A DNA stretch of 46,993 nt from BJ22 sp031405895 (GTDB lineage Bacteria > Planctomycetota > Planctomycetia > Pirellulales > Pirellulaceae). Position 1 is the first letter of the stretch, and the number at the start of each line of letters is the position of its first letter. The stretch spans positions 1-46,993 of the forward strand of contig JANOFL010000169.1 of NCBI GenBank assembly GCA_031405895.1, given 5' to 3'. Under the pieces are notes generated by a model. That model was not told the DNA's origin. It saw only the letters and a list, made by a program, of their open reading frames with translations, and did no database searches. Below, in pieces: positions 25,978 through 36,300 of this stretch. A program made the position numbers and the translations under genes.

Positions 25978-26140
25978 TGCAATTAACTGCATGGCTGCCT
26001 GTATTCATTGCGGCACGCCTTGAAGCGGCCGGACAAACCTCCTAACATCCCGCCCCCGGTCGGTCCGGCCGGGCCGCGCGCCAAGGCTCGAAAAAGAGGC
26101 TGGGCGCCCAGGCACTCATCGTCCGCAAGGAGCTGGACTC

Positions 26141-28204
26141 GTGACGCAACGGAATGCGAATCGCTGGTGGATTGCGGCAACTCTGGCCTCGATCATTTTG
26201 GGTGTCAGCTTGGGCTGCACACCGATGGGCAGCAACGCCCGGCGGATGGCGATGAATCGCCAGTTCAATGCCGAGAACCGCATGCCTGGCCAGCGCTCGC
26301 CCGCCGACATGGCGCAGCCCACCATCATGCAGGACGGCCAGTTGGCCGCCGACCCGCCGGCCAATGTCCGCCCGGCGAACGACGGAACCAGCCAGTACCC
26401 GTTCGATCCCGCGGACGCCAATGCTCCCCAGTCGATGCGCGACGAGGTGGCCAACCGGCAGCGGATGCTTGGCAACGGCGGGATGCTCGATCCGGCCAGC
26501 CTCGCGCCGCCAGGTCCCGGCAACCCGATGCAGATTCCTGGTGAAGGCCAGGTCGCGCCCGTCGCGTGGCAAACCCAGGACGGAGCTTCGATTCCAGTCG
26601 CCCAATCGGCCAAGACGCAATCGCCACCCACAAGCGGTGCCCACGCCAGTCTTTGCGACGGCAACTGTCAACACGGCGCGCCAGGTCAGTTTGCTGCTCC
26701 GGGTGAAGTGATCGGCCTGCCCGCGTTCCGCTTTCCCGTGCTGCCCGAGGCCGACTTGTTGCCGGGCGAAACAGACAGTCCAGCCGTTGCGATGGCCGCG
26801 CCTGCACCGGCGATGCAGCGTCCGGCCTCCCGGAACCAGACTACCGCGCCGCAGCCCGAAGCCATTTCCGTAGCCCCGCGGCAAACGGTTCAGGTCATGC
26901 CGCCTTCGGCACCTCCGTCTCAGCCCGTATCAACCCCGCCCGCTGCTGCACCGGCCATCGATCCATCCACAAGCAGCCGTCGCACTGCATCCAATCCAGC
27001 CGGCCAAGTGCCGCCAGCGACTCAGCCGGCAATGCAGGCTGCTCCGGCCACGAGTCCACCTCCGGCCGCACTGCCAGCCAGTGTCACGATGAACCCGGTC
27101 CGGACCACAATGCAGGTTCGCGTTACGGCGGATGATAGCCCCTCCCCGCCGGCTTCTTCGCAACCGTCCGCGGCCGAGGCAGCAACTTCCCGGGCCCCTC
27201 AGCCCCATCTCCCCGCTCGCGCCACGTCGTCGGCACCACAGGTTTCCAGCAGCACGTCCGCGCCTCCAGCGCAGTCATCGACCACGTCGGCTCCAGCCAA
27301 CCAGGGGCAGTCCGCCAGCGCGGCCGGAATCCGCGTCGACTCGTCGCTGAAAAGTCCCTGGAGCCAGCCGGCTTTATCGTCCGCCGCGCCCATGACCGGC
27401 AGCACTCCGGCGAGCCAGCCGTCCGGCGCCGCTCCACCGGTCGCCAATCCCGACCAGCCCGCGGCGCGAATCCTCCCCTTCAACCCACCGACCCGACCTG
27501 CCGGAAATCCGGCCACCGGCTTCAATCCGCCGCCGTCCGGCTTCGACAGTCAGGTGAAACCGGTCGGCCATCAGCAGGCCGCCCCGAATCGTTCAACTGC
27601 GGCCGCGATCCCAGCCTCGTTCAGCCCGCCGGAAAACGGCTTGAGTGCGAATGCGAAAAGGCCGTTTGACCCGGCCCGGACCGCAATGGACCTGGCCGGT
27701 GCGATCAACGGAATGCCGTTGCCTTTGATGGCCAATCCCGCCATGACCCAGCCTGCCGGTCAAACGAACCAGCAGCTTTCGACGCCGCGAACCCCGTTGC
27801 CACTTGCACTTCGTGCCAACCGCCCGGCCCTGACTACCGAGATCCGCGGTTACGGCGACTACGAACCGATGCCGTCGGCAACCCTGACGCCTGGACAGAC
27901 CGTACTCGTTTACTGCGAGCTGGAAAACTTCGTCTCATCGCCAGTCCAGCGCGAAGGCAGCGAGTCGTTCCGCACAATGCTGGAAAGCCGCCTTGTGGTG
28001 ACCGACCCCACTGGTCGCGTCGTTCAGGACAGCCGCTTCCCGCCGCTCGACGACTACGCGCTATCCCGCCGCCCCGAGTTCTTCATGTACGTCCCCTTTG
28101 AAGTCGGCCAGCTCCCCGCCGGCAACTACCAGGCCCAGCTCGAAGTCCGCGACCTGCAAGGGACCAGTTCCACTACGTCGCCGGTGACGTTTTCAGTTCG
28201 GTAG
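26141..28204 (+). CDS. Putative lipoprotein, Pro/Ser/Ala-rich, with conserved C-terminal beta domain
   Basis: 687 residues from a GTG at 26141, with AAGGAG 8 bases upstream. The N-terminus MTQRNANRWWIAATLASIIL leads to a lipobox GVSLGC, so a lipoprotein anchored at about C26. Residues 30-560 are low-complexity, rich in Pro, Ala, Ser and Gln, probably an unstructured linker. The last 125 residues form a beta-rich domain (EIRGYGDYEPMPSATLTPGQ, then VLVYCELENF, ESRLVVTDPTGRVVQDSRFP and a PAGNYQAQLEVRDLQG end), the likely functional part. It ends 11 bp before the converging TPM/coiled-coil gene. Function is unknown. Confidence 0.75.
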   Translation: MTQRNANRWWIAATLASIILGVSLGCTPMGSNARRMAMNRQFNAENRMPGQRSPADMAQPTIMQDGQLAADPPANVRPANDGTSQYPFDPADANAPQSMRDEVANRQRMLGNGGMLDPASLAPPGPGNPMQIPGEGQVAPVAWQTQDGASIPVAQSAKTQSPPTSGAHASLCDGNCQHGAPGQFAAPGEVIGLPAFRFPVLPEADLLPGETDSPAVAMAAPAPAMQRPASRNQTTAPQPEAISVAPRQTVQVMPPSAPPSQPVSTPPAAAPAIDPSTSSRRTASNPAGQVPPATQPAMQAAPATSPPPAALPASVTMNPVRTTMQVRVTADDSPSPPASSQPSAAEAATSRAPQPHLPARATSSAPQVSSSTSAPPAQSSTTSAPANQGQSASAAGIRVDSSLKSPWSQPALSSAAPMTGSTPASQPSGAAPPVANPDQPAARILPFNPPTRPAGNPATGFNPPPSGFDSQVKPVGHQQAAPNRSTAAAIPASFSPPENGLSANAKRPFDPARTAMDLAGAINGMPLPLMANPAMTQPAGQTNQQLSTPRTPLPLALRANRPALTTEIRGYGDYEPMPSATLTPGQTVLVYCELENFVSSPVQREGSESFRTMLESRLVVTDPTGRVVQDSRFPPLDDYALSRRPEFFMYVPFEVGQLPAGNYQAQLEVRDLQGTSSTTSPVTFSVR

Positions 28205-28215
28205 CCAGCCGGCCT

Positions 28216-31200
28216 TCACCACCCCGACCGGCTGAAGCCCGATCCGCCACCGGAAGAGCGGCTCGACGAGCCGCCGGAGGAACCGCTGGACCAGCTGCGG
28301 CCACCGCCAAAACTGCCGCCGCCGCTGCGGCTGCCTCCGCCGATTGAAATGCCGTCGAGGCCACTGCCCCAGCTGGACGAATGTGAACGGGCAGCCTGGC
28401 GGGCGGCCTCGGCTGCTGCGGCCAGCTCGCGGCGCTTGTGCTCAACCGCCAGTTCGGCGATCCGGATCGCGTCGGCGGCCAGCATCGCCGCGGCCCGGCA
28501 GTTGTCGATGGTGCCCTGGTAATCGCCGCCAGCCAGCACACGCCGCGCCTGTTCGAGTTCGGCAGAGCCAGGTTCGCCGTGAATTGAAACGCCATGCGCA
28601 CCGGTCCACCGCGCGGCGCGAAAGACGGCCGCCGATGCATTGCGAAAATCTTCCGCCGCCTGGCCCGCCAGCTGGAGCTCACGCACCAGCGTTCCCGCGA
28701 CGACACCCAGATCGGCGTTCAGCCGCGCGGCGCCGGTCTGGATCGCCTGCCAGTCGGTATGCGGCTGCTGGAACTGCTTGCGCACCGCGGCCACGCGCTG
28801 GCCAAGCTGTTTCGCTTCGGCCGCGCACCGCGCAATCGTGGCGCTGTCGGGAATCTGGTCGCGCTGCGACTGGTCGACCAGCCGGTAGACGGCTTCCTGT
28901 TCATCCTCCGCGCCGCGGACAGCCAGTCCGGCTTGGGCAAAGGCCGCGAAGTCGCTCTCGACCGTGGCGCGGAGCGATTCAAACCGCTGCTCCAGCCGCG
29001 CGACCTGGCCGGCATCGGCAAACGGATCGCGCCCAACAGGCCGGTTGCCCAGTCCGGAAGCGAGCGTCGCGGCTTCGGCGACCAAAGCCGCATGCAGCTC
29101 AATCGTCGACTGTTCGCAGCGGGAGTCGCGAGCCGGGGACGCGAAGCTCTGCAGTTCCATCGCGAGCTGACCTGACTTCTCGACGCTGGCCCGGCTGGTC
29201 GCGTCAAGCGACTCGCAGTGCCGGGTCAACTGCAGCAGCAGGCCATCGATTTCATGCAGGCCGGCTTCCGACTGCTGGACGACCGCGCTCGCCTCCAGCA
29301 CCCGGCCCGCGCGAAACGACTGGTCGGCTTCACCCAGCGACTGGCCCCGCGCAGTCGCTTCGGCGCGGGCCTCGTCCAGCAGCTGGCTGAGCGGAATGTT
29401 GGCGGGTGCCGGATCGAGCACCAGTTCTACGTCGTCGGTTTCGGCCAAGGGTGCCATGACCAGTGCCGTGGCGGCGTACTGGCTTGTCGCGGTTTCGATT
29501 TGCCGGGCGATTGAATCAAAACGGCCCGCAGTCGCGTCGTGATGCTGCCGCGCGGCAGCAAGCGCGGTGGGAAAAGCGTCGAGAGCCGACTCGGTGCTGG
29601 TCACCAGCTGGCGGGCCTGTTGCACCAGATCGTTGCCGGCCGCAATCGCCTGCGTGGCCGCCAGCGGGTCGCCGCGGTCGAGTGCGCTTTCGGCCGCGAC
29701 CAACTGACGGGCCGCTGACTCCAGCCGCTCGCCCGGATGCTGGCCGGCTTCCGACAGGCTGGCCGAAGCCGCCAGCTTGAGCCGCGAGGCAACGCGCTCG
29801 CGCGCGGACTTGACCTCCTGTTCACAACCGGTCAGTCCGGTCCGGTGCCGGTCGCGGATTTCCGCCGCCAGTTCCGCGCTCCGCGTGGCCCGCGATCCAA
29901 TGTCGCGGATGGCCGATTCGAGAGAGATCGTGGCATCGGTGGCCGGCCCGGATGTGGCTTGCTGAAGTGCCCGGTCGGCCCGTTCACCGAGGGCCCGGAC
30001 CTCCTGTTCAATCCAGCCGATGTTGCGGCCCAGCTCGCGCAGCCGGTCGGATGCCGCATCGAGTTGCGGAAAAACCTGTTCGCGGAGCAGGCCGGTGGCT
30101 TCGGCGATCCGTTTGCCGTCGGCGAGTTGTTGCAAACCGGGCGGGCTGATCTCTTCTATCACACGCACCGGATCCGTTTTTTCCTCTGACCGGGCTGCGT
30201 TAAACGCAACCTGGGCGGCGGGAAGCAGCGATTTTTCCAATGCTGGCAGGGCGAAGTATCCATCCCCGCGCGCGGCGGTTTGCAGTTTCTGTTTGTGCTC
30301 GGTCAACCCGGCGATGGCGGCATGCAGGTTCTGAACGGCGGCCGGTGCTCCGATGAGTCCCTGTTCCAGCCGTTCGGCCGCGGCCAGCGCCAACTCGCGG
30401 CGGCGGGCCCACTCGCCGATGAACTCCGTCAGATTCGCCCAACCGCCGGGGTCTGGTACCGTTTCGCGCAGTCTTCGAAGCGAATCGGTACCTGACCCCT
30501 TCTCTTGGCGGTTGCCGGACAGGCCCTCCGTTGTTTGGGCTGTTGTGCTGCCCGTCGCCACGGTCCGGTTCCACGACCGCTCGACCAGCAGATTGCTGCA
30601 AGTCAGATAGCGCGAGCTGCTGACCATGTTGGCAGCGAGGGCGAGCGGATTGCCGGGGTTGAGCAAGCCCGCGGCCCGATCGAGGACCCGTTGCCCTTCG
30701 CCCGCGAGTGCCTGAAGCCCGGCCATTTGCTGTTGAAGTGAATCGGCGACTTCGCGCGTCGTGCCGGTCCATGCTTTGTCGCGCCCCTGGGCATCGGCCG
30801 GGAACAGCGCGGCAACCCGCTTTGCGAGGTCGTCCAGCTGCTGCTGTTCGTGGCCGATGACAGCCGAGCTTTTCTCGAAGGCCTCGAACGCTCGCCGAAG
30901 TGCCGGGCGACGTCGCCAGTTGAAAATGCCGAGCAATCCGCCGAGCAGGGCCAGCAATCCACCGCCGGTCCAGCCAAGTGCGCGGCGCACGGCCCGCCGC
31001 TGGCCCGTGGCCGTTGCGAGTCGTTCGGTTTCCTGGACGATTGCTGCTTCGCCCTGTTCAATCGCGGCGACGGCTTCGGCAAGTGTTTTCGTGAAAGCCG
31101 GGTTGCCGCCGGCGTGCTCGGACTCTGCCCGGGCCAGCAACTCCTCGGCCTTGCGCGATTCGGCATCGGCCACCGCGGAGTTCTCGTTGAACGCGATATT

Positions 31201-32202
31201 GTCCCAGCGTTGGCGGATCGGCGTCAGCGCACGGGAATAGCCGCGATGGGCCGCCAGCTGGTTGCGGTGGGCTTCGATTTCGGCCGCGACGGATTCGACT
31301 TTCTGGGCCGTTGCGCGGGCGCTGCTTTCGGTCAACTGCAGTTCAGCGGCAACGAGTTCCTTTTGCCAACGCTCCACGGGCGGGTTGGCGAGCGGCGCTG
31401 CCGCGGCGGCCGGATTGTCGCGGCAGAACTGTTCCACATCGGCGGCGAGGTCCTTCAGGAGTTTCTCGCGGATCGCCGCAGCCCGCTCACGCGTCGCAGC
31501 CATTACGCGCTGGCGTTCCAGTTGGGCCCGGCGGGCCCGCTCCTGTTCCTCGGCCGCGGCCCGCTCTTCGTCGGCGATCGACTTGTCGAGCCGCCGGTTG
31601 ATCAGGCCGACGGTGTTCTTGACGGCGTCGACGATCCGGCCGCCGTTCCGCATCGCGTCGATCGCGTCGCGGTCAAGCGAGCCGACCCAGCGCGACTCGC
31701 CCAGTTCGCGCCGGTCCTGGGCGTCGCTGCCGTAGTAGCTGAATTTGCGTTCGCGCAGAAAGAGGACGAAGACCGCGCCGTCGGTCTCGCCTGTCCTGGG
31801 ATGTTCCAGCCTTCCAAAGCCGGTCTGGTTCGCGAGGCCATGCCCGAGCGCGTACTCCACGGCGTCCATGCCGAAGAATGTCCGGCCATCGGGCGCACCA
31901 TACGACTCGCCGTCCGCCGATTCCAGCAGGACCACCGTCCAGTGCGGGGCATGTTCGTCGAGCCAGCCTTCCAGCGTGGAAAGCTGCTGCGGCGAGACAC
32001 CGAGGTCGCCTTTGACATAGAGGTGCTGGGCCGGCTGCCAGGTCTCGACGACCTCGGATACATCGCGAACGGCTGACGCTTCCGGCAACTGGGCCTGTAG
32101 CAGGGCCGCAGCGATTGTCAAAGCGAAGGCTGCAAGTGCCGCTGCATAATTGGCCAGCCGCGACCGCAACAAAACAGACTTCATGGAAAATGTCACGCCC
32201 AT
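28216..32202 (-). CDS. Giant TPM-domain, coiled-coil protein with Ser/Gly tail
   Basis: 1328 residues. The start ATG at 32202 follows AGGAGG closely; the ATG at 32184 also gives the signal sequence. An N-terminal signal (AALAAFALTIAAALLQAQ) is followed by a TPM-like domain (about 55-190; WTVVLLESADGESYG, FFGMDAVEYALGHGLANQTG, VFVLFLRERKFSYYGS). A charged helix, a transmembrane segment at about 404-424 (GWTGGGLLALLGGLLGIFNW) and about 800 residues of Ala/Glu/Arg coiled coil come next. The tail (about 1265-1328) is Ser/Gly-rich and ends SGFSRSGW, like other TPM proteins with GGSSGG ends. The topology suggests an envelope domain and a long cytoplasmic rod. A repeat element is translated in frame at about residues 560-588 (SGNRQEKGSGTDSLRRLR). 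Confidence 0.8.
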   Translation of the reverse strand: MGVTFSMKSVLLRSRLANYAAALAAFALTIAAALLQAQLPEASAVRDVSEVVETWQPAQHLYVKGDLGVSPQQLSTLEGWLDEHAPHWTVVLLESADGESYGAPDGRTFFGMDAVEYALGHGLANQTGFGRLEHPRTGETDGAVFVLFLRERKFSYYGSDAQDRRELGESRWVGSLDRDAIDAMRNGGRIVDAVKNTVGLINRRLDKSIADEERAAAEEQERARRAQLERQRVMAATRERAAAIREKLLKDLAADVEQFCRDNPAAAAAPLANPPVERWQKELVAAELQLTESSARATAQKVESVAAEIEAHRNQLAAHRGYSRALTPIRQRWDNIAFNENSAVADAESRKAEELLARAESEHAGGNPAFTKTLAEAVAAIEQGEAAIVQETERLATATGQRRAVRRALGWTGGGLLALLGGLLGIFNWRRRPALRRAFEAFEKSSAVIGHEQQQLDDLAKRVAALFPADAQGRDKAWTGTTREVADSLQQQMAGLQALAGEGQRVLDRAAGLLNPGNPLALAANMVSSSRYLTCSNLLVERSWNRTVATGSTTAQTTEGLSGNRQEKGSGTDSLRRLRETVPDPGGWANLTEFIGEWARRRELALAAAERLEQGLIGAPAAVQNLHAAIAGLTEHKQKLQTAARGDGYFALPALEKSLLPAAQVAFNAARSEEKTDPVRVIEEISPPGLQQLADGKRIAEATGLLREQVFPQLDAASDRLRELGRNIGWIEQEVRALGERADRALQQATSGPATDATISLESAIRDIGSRATRSAELAAEIRDRHRTGLTGCEQEVKSARERVASRLKLAASASLSEAGQHPGERLESAARQLVAAESALDRGDPLAATQAIAAGNDLVQQARQLVTSTESALDAFPTALAAARQHHDATAGRFDSIARQIETATSQYAATALVMAPLAETDDVELVLDPAPANIPLSQLLDEARAEATARGQSLGEADQSFRAGRVLEASAVVQQSEAGLHEIDGLLLQLTRHCESLDATSRASVEKSGQLAMELQSFASPARDSRCEQSTIELHAALVAEAATLASGLGNRPVGRDPFADAGQVARLEQRFESLRATVESDFAAFAQAGLAVRGAEDEQEAVYRLVDQSQRDQIPDSATIARCAAEAKQLGQRVAAVRKQFQQPHTDWQAIQTGAARLNADLGVVAGTLVRELQLAGQAAEDFRNASAAVFRAARWTGAHGVSIHGEPGSAELEQARRVLAGGDYQGTIDNCRAAAMLAADAIRIAELAVEHKRRELAAAAEAARQAARSHSSSWGSGLDGISIGGGSRSGGGSFGGGRSWSSGSSGGSSSRSSGGGSGFSRSGW
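30438..30523. repeat. Composite element, one-module form, inside the TPM gene
   Basis: The outer arm CCTGTCCGGCAACCGC is on the minus strand, with its partner CGGCGGTTGGG. The single module is 63 bp long with stem GGGGTCAGGTACCGATTC/GAAACGGTACCAGACCCC and the conserved loop CTTCGAAGACTGCGC. It is translated in the same frame and sense as the two-module copy at 38287-38442. Confidence 0.85.
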
Positions 32203-32310
32203 TGACCTCCTGCCGGTGCGGTTCGGACAGAATCCGGAAGCAAACCCCGGATGCCTTGGCCAGTATCATATCGCCAGTCCACAAAACGGCTTTCGCCCAG
32301 GGAGTTTTTC

Positions 32311-33219
32311 GTGAGTGCCCCATCGTCGCAGTTTCGGGCCGCGATTGTGATCTGGCTCTTCGTCGCCGGTCACCTGAATGCACAGGAAACTGATTCCACC
32401 GGTTCAGCCGCCGAGGTGCCCAGGGCCGCTGCCCAGGCTGACGACTTGTTCCCCTACGCGGGCGGACTGGTGATCGTTGGAGGCGGCGGCACGCCGGATG
32501 ACGTTCGCCAGGCTTTCGTCGAACTGGCTGGCGGCGCGGAGGGGCGGCTGGTCGTTGTTCCGACGGCTTCCGAGTACGCCGAAAAACCGGACGCTGAACA
32601 GTACTACCTTGAGGACTGGCAACCGGTGGGCTTCAAGAGTCTGCGGATGATGCACGCCGCCGACCGCGAGACAGCAGCGAGCGAGCCGTTTCTGGCCGCC
32701 TTGCGCGAAGCGACAGCGGTCTGGTTCAGCGGTGGCGACCAGGCCGTGCTGGCCGAGCGGTTCCTCGACACGCCGGTCGAGGCCGAGTTGCAAGCCCTGC
32801 TCGAACGGGGTGGTGTGATCGGCGGCACCTCGGCAGGCGCGGCGATCCAGACCCGGGTGATGATCGCTGGCGGACGCGAGGAACCCGAGATGGCCCGCGG
32901 CTTTGACCTGCTCCCGCGCGGGATCGCCGACCAGCACTTCCTCGCCCGCAAACGCCAACCTCGCCTCCGGATCGCCGTCCGCCAAAACCCGGGCTGCGTC
33001 GGCTGGGGAATCGACGAAAGGACGGCCCTGATCGTGCGGCGGGATGGCCTTGCAGTGCTGGGGGAAAGTTCAGTCACGCGGATGTACATCGATCCCGTCA
33101 GCGGCGAACTGGTTGAAGAGACGCTCGCGTCGGGCGCGACAATGGATTGGCGAACAGCCGTGCCAGCGGGGCTTCACGCCAAGAGCGCGGAAACAGATGG
33201 AGTTGGACAAAAAAATTGA
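32311..33219 (+). CDS. Cyanophycinase-like exported peptidase (S51 family)
   Basis: The GTG at 32311, with GGGAG 7 bases upstream, gives a 302-residue protein with an N-terminal signal (AAIVIWLFVAGHLNAQ). The frame can extend to 32251 but without a ribosome site. S51 signatures are LVIVGGGGTPDDV, VVPTAS, WFSGGDQ, the nucleophile elbow GGTSAGA (Ser174 in this numbering), and DQHFLARKRQPRL, followed by GWGIDERTALIV. Cyanophycinases cleave multi-L-arginyl-poly-L-aspartate or related beta-aspartyl peptides. No cyanophycin synthetase is nearby, so the substrate is open. The final residues GVGQKN and the TGA stop come from an interspersed repeat. Confidence 0.9.
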   Translation: MSAPSSQFRAAIVIWLFVAGHLNAQETDSTGSAAEVPRAAAQADDLFPYAGGLVIVGGGGTPDDVRQAFVELAGGAEGRLVVVPTASEYAEKPDAEQYYLEDWQPVGFKSLRMMHAADRETAASEPFLAALREATAVWFSGGDQAVLAERFLDTPVEAELQALLERGGVIGGTSAGAAIQTRVMIAGGREEPEMARGFDLLPRGIADQHFLARKRQPRLRIAVRQNPGCVGWGIDERTALIVRRDGLAVLGESSVTRMYIDPVSGELVEETLASGATMDWRTAVPAGLHAKSAETDGVGQKN

Positions 33220-33352
33220 GGACAAAAACACTCAAGGCCGGAGGTTTGGCGACAGGAAGGTCGGGGACAGGAAAGGCACAGCCAGCAGATCCCAGCCTTT
33301 AGTTTTTCCCTTTCCATTCGTTCTCTTTTTGTCCAGGATCTTTTTGTCCAAC
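33202..33352. repeat. Inverted-repeat element spanning two convergent gene ends
   Basis: Left arm GTTGGACAAAAA...GGACAAAAA (33202-33228) and its inverted partner (33326-33352) share blocks of 12 and 9 bases. The left arm codes the end and stop of the cyanophycinase-like gene; the right arm codes VGQKDPGQKE near the end of glnE. A related pair lies at 7321-7352. Confidence 0.75.
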
Positions 33353-36300
33353 TTCTTCCCTCAGACCCACAGTTGCCTCTTCGAATGCTCCACGCACCTC
33401 CTCGAAACACGCGTTGAGCCGCTCTTGCAGGTCGCCACCTGAGGGCAGCCCCATCAGCAGTGCGACTTTGCGAGCCAGACCGCTGTCGCCCGCAAGGCTG
33501 TGCCGCGGAGTCTCTTCGCACAGCCGGAGGCAGGACTCCACACGTCGAAGAAAACGAAATCCGGCCGCGAGCCTGAGGTAGGGTGCGTGCAACGCACCAT
33601 CGGCCCTCTCCCTCCCCCCGGCCAATCCCAGAATCTCCAGTATGGACGGCGTCCGGAACCGCTGATCGCTTGCGAGCATCTTCAGCTGCAACAGTTCGGC
33701 GACGAACTCGACATCCACCGCGCCGCCCGGGCCCCGTTTGAGGTCTTCGGGCGAAGCGTTTTGCTCCAGCCGCTGCCGCATCGCGCGGGCATCGTCGACC
33801 ATCGTGTTGGACCACGGCTGACTGGCCAAGGCGGCAAGCACGGCCTCATCGGCCCAGCCCGCTGGCCCGGTCTGCCAGACAACGCGGGCGCGACAGAGCG
33901 CCAGCCGTTCCCAGGTCTGGCCCTGACCGTCGCTGAAATAGCGGAGCAAGGCAGGAGCGGACGTGGCGAGCGAACCGCTCTTGCCGGTCGGCCGCAACCG
34001 CGAATCGACTTCGTACAGCCGGCCACCGGTAGAGCGCGCCGACAACAGCCGCGTGACTTCGCTGGCCCACTGGCTGCATGCATGTTGACTGGTCGTCTGC
34101 CGGGCCGGATCGGGATGCGCCGTCTGGCCGTCGGATTCGAACAGGAACAGCAGGTCGAGATCACTCTGCCAGTTCAGTTCGCGGCCCCCCAGTTTTCCGC
34201 AAGCCACGATCGCGACGCCGCCATCACGACTCTTGCCGGCTGGATCGACGAACTGCGGCCTGCCGTGATGGTCGCAGACCTGGCGCCAGGCGAACGTGGC
34301 GAGGCTGGCCAGGCAAACATCAGCCACATCGGACAAGGCCCGGGTCACTTCCTCAGGTTCACCACGGCCGACCAGGTCGAGCATGCCGATCCGGAGATGC
34401 TGGGCCTGTTTGAAGCTGTGGATGATCGGCAGCGGGTCCTGGCTGCCGGCGCGCAGCTCTGCAAGGCTGGCTTCGAGCCACTGGCGCGAGGGAAGCTGGC
34501 TGACGAGCAAGGCGTCAACCAGCTCGTCGATCATGCCGGGGTTGGAGCGAAGGATGCCCCCGAGGTAACCGGCGGTCGAGCAGAGCCGCACGAACAGCTT
34601 CATCGCGGCGGGCTGGGTGTGAAACAGCTCCCAGAGCACACCCTTCCCGCCGATCTGGTCGCTGATCGCGAGCAAGTTGCCGAGCGTCCGGTCGGGGTCG
34701 GGGGCATTCGCGATTTCGCCGAGCAGGCGCGGCAGGACTGCGGCAAGGAAATGGCGACAGCGACCGGCGGGCAGAAAGGGCGTGCCTTCGCTGGCCAGTC
34801 CCTGAATCCGGCGCGCCGCGTCGACCGGATCGCTGAATCCCCATGGCCGGAGAGCCGCGGCCGCGCGTTCTGGCTCCACTTCGACCGCATCGATCAGGTC
34901 AACCACTTCCGGCACATCGCCCTCGTCGCGGTCGCCGAACGCGCCGTGCAAAAGGTGATCGAGAATCCCCCGGTTGGTCGCCGTGATGTCGTCGTAGTCG
35001 GCCCGAAACCGCTTTAACGGCGGCTGGCCGAGGACCTCGACATAACCCATCCGCAGCGCGACGCGAGCCAGTTCGTCGTCGCTCTCGGGCAGCCGGTGGG
35101 TTTGCAGATCGGCCAGCAGCTGGAGCCGGTGTTCCAGCTTGCGCAGCCAGATGTAGTTCTGCATCAGCCGCGTTTCTTCGTCGAACGACAGGCAGCCGGC
35201 CCGTTGCAGCCGTTCGAGCGCGGCGAGCGTGTTGTGATGGCGGACTTCGGGCAGAGCCGCGCCGTGCAGCAACTGTAGAAACTGCGTGGTGAACTCGATG
35301 TCGCGGATGCCCCCGCGGCCGGTTTTGACGTCGCGGGATTCCACTCCGGAAACGACGGCTCTCCGCTCGATCTGCCGCTTGAGCGATTTGACGGATGAAA
35401 TGTCGAAGTGGCTGAACCGCCGCCAGATCCACGGCTGGAGCTCGTCGATGATCTGTTGGCCGAACTTGCGGTCGCCGGCTACCGCCCGGCATTTGATCAG
35501 CGCTTGCCGTTCCCAGGCCCGGCCTTTTTGTTCGTAGTAGCGAAGAAACCCTGCCGAGTGGTTGCAGAGTCGACCCTTCTGCCCTTCCGGCCGCAATCGC
35601 AAATCCACACGCCACGCAAACCCGTCGGGCGTCGTCTCGCTCATCAGCCGGGTGAATTCGCGGGTCAGCTCGTCAAAATACTCCTGGCAACTCCGCCCGC
35701 GGCCGCCATCGCACTGGCCGGGCGTGCCGAAGACCATCACGAGGTCGATGTCGCTCGAATAATTCAGTTCGCGCCCGCCCAGTTTGCCCAGCGCGAGGAT
35801 CGCAAATGGCACTTCCGCTCCGTCCTCGTCCCGCGGCGTGCCCCATTTGTTTCGCAACTGCCGGTCGCAGAACTGGAGCGCCCCTTCGCAGAGGGCCTCG
35901 GCCAGAAATGAAATCTGCTCGGTGACCATGCCGAGCCGGTGATTCAGCACGAGATCGCCATAAGCGATCCGCAAGACCTCTCGCTGCTTGAAACGCCGCA
36001 GTGTCCGCATGGCAATCTTCGGGTCGACCACCTGGTCCAGCACGTTGCCAATGTCGCCGCAAAGCGTCCGCCGCGTCTGGGGCTGGCCTTCGGTCATCCG
36101 TAGCGCGTCGAAAGCTTCCTGGTCGCGGATCAGCAGCTCGCCGAGGTAGTGGCTGGTCGAGAAAATCCGCAGCAGCACCGGAATCACCGACCGGTCGCGG
36201 TCGATCAGCGCCGCCAGCCCCAGCCGGCTGCGGGCAGCGAGGAAAAACCGCTCGAAACAGTTGAGCGCCATGTCCCGGTCGCTCGCCGCGCGAAGCCCCT

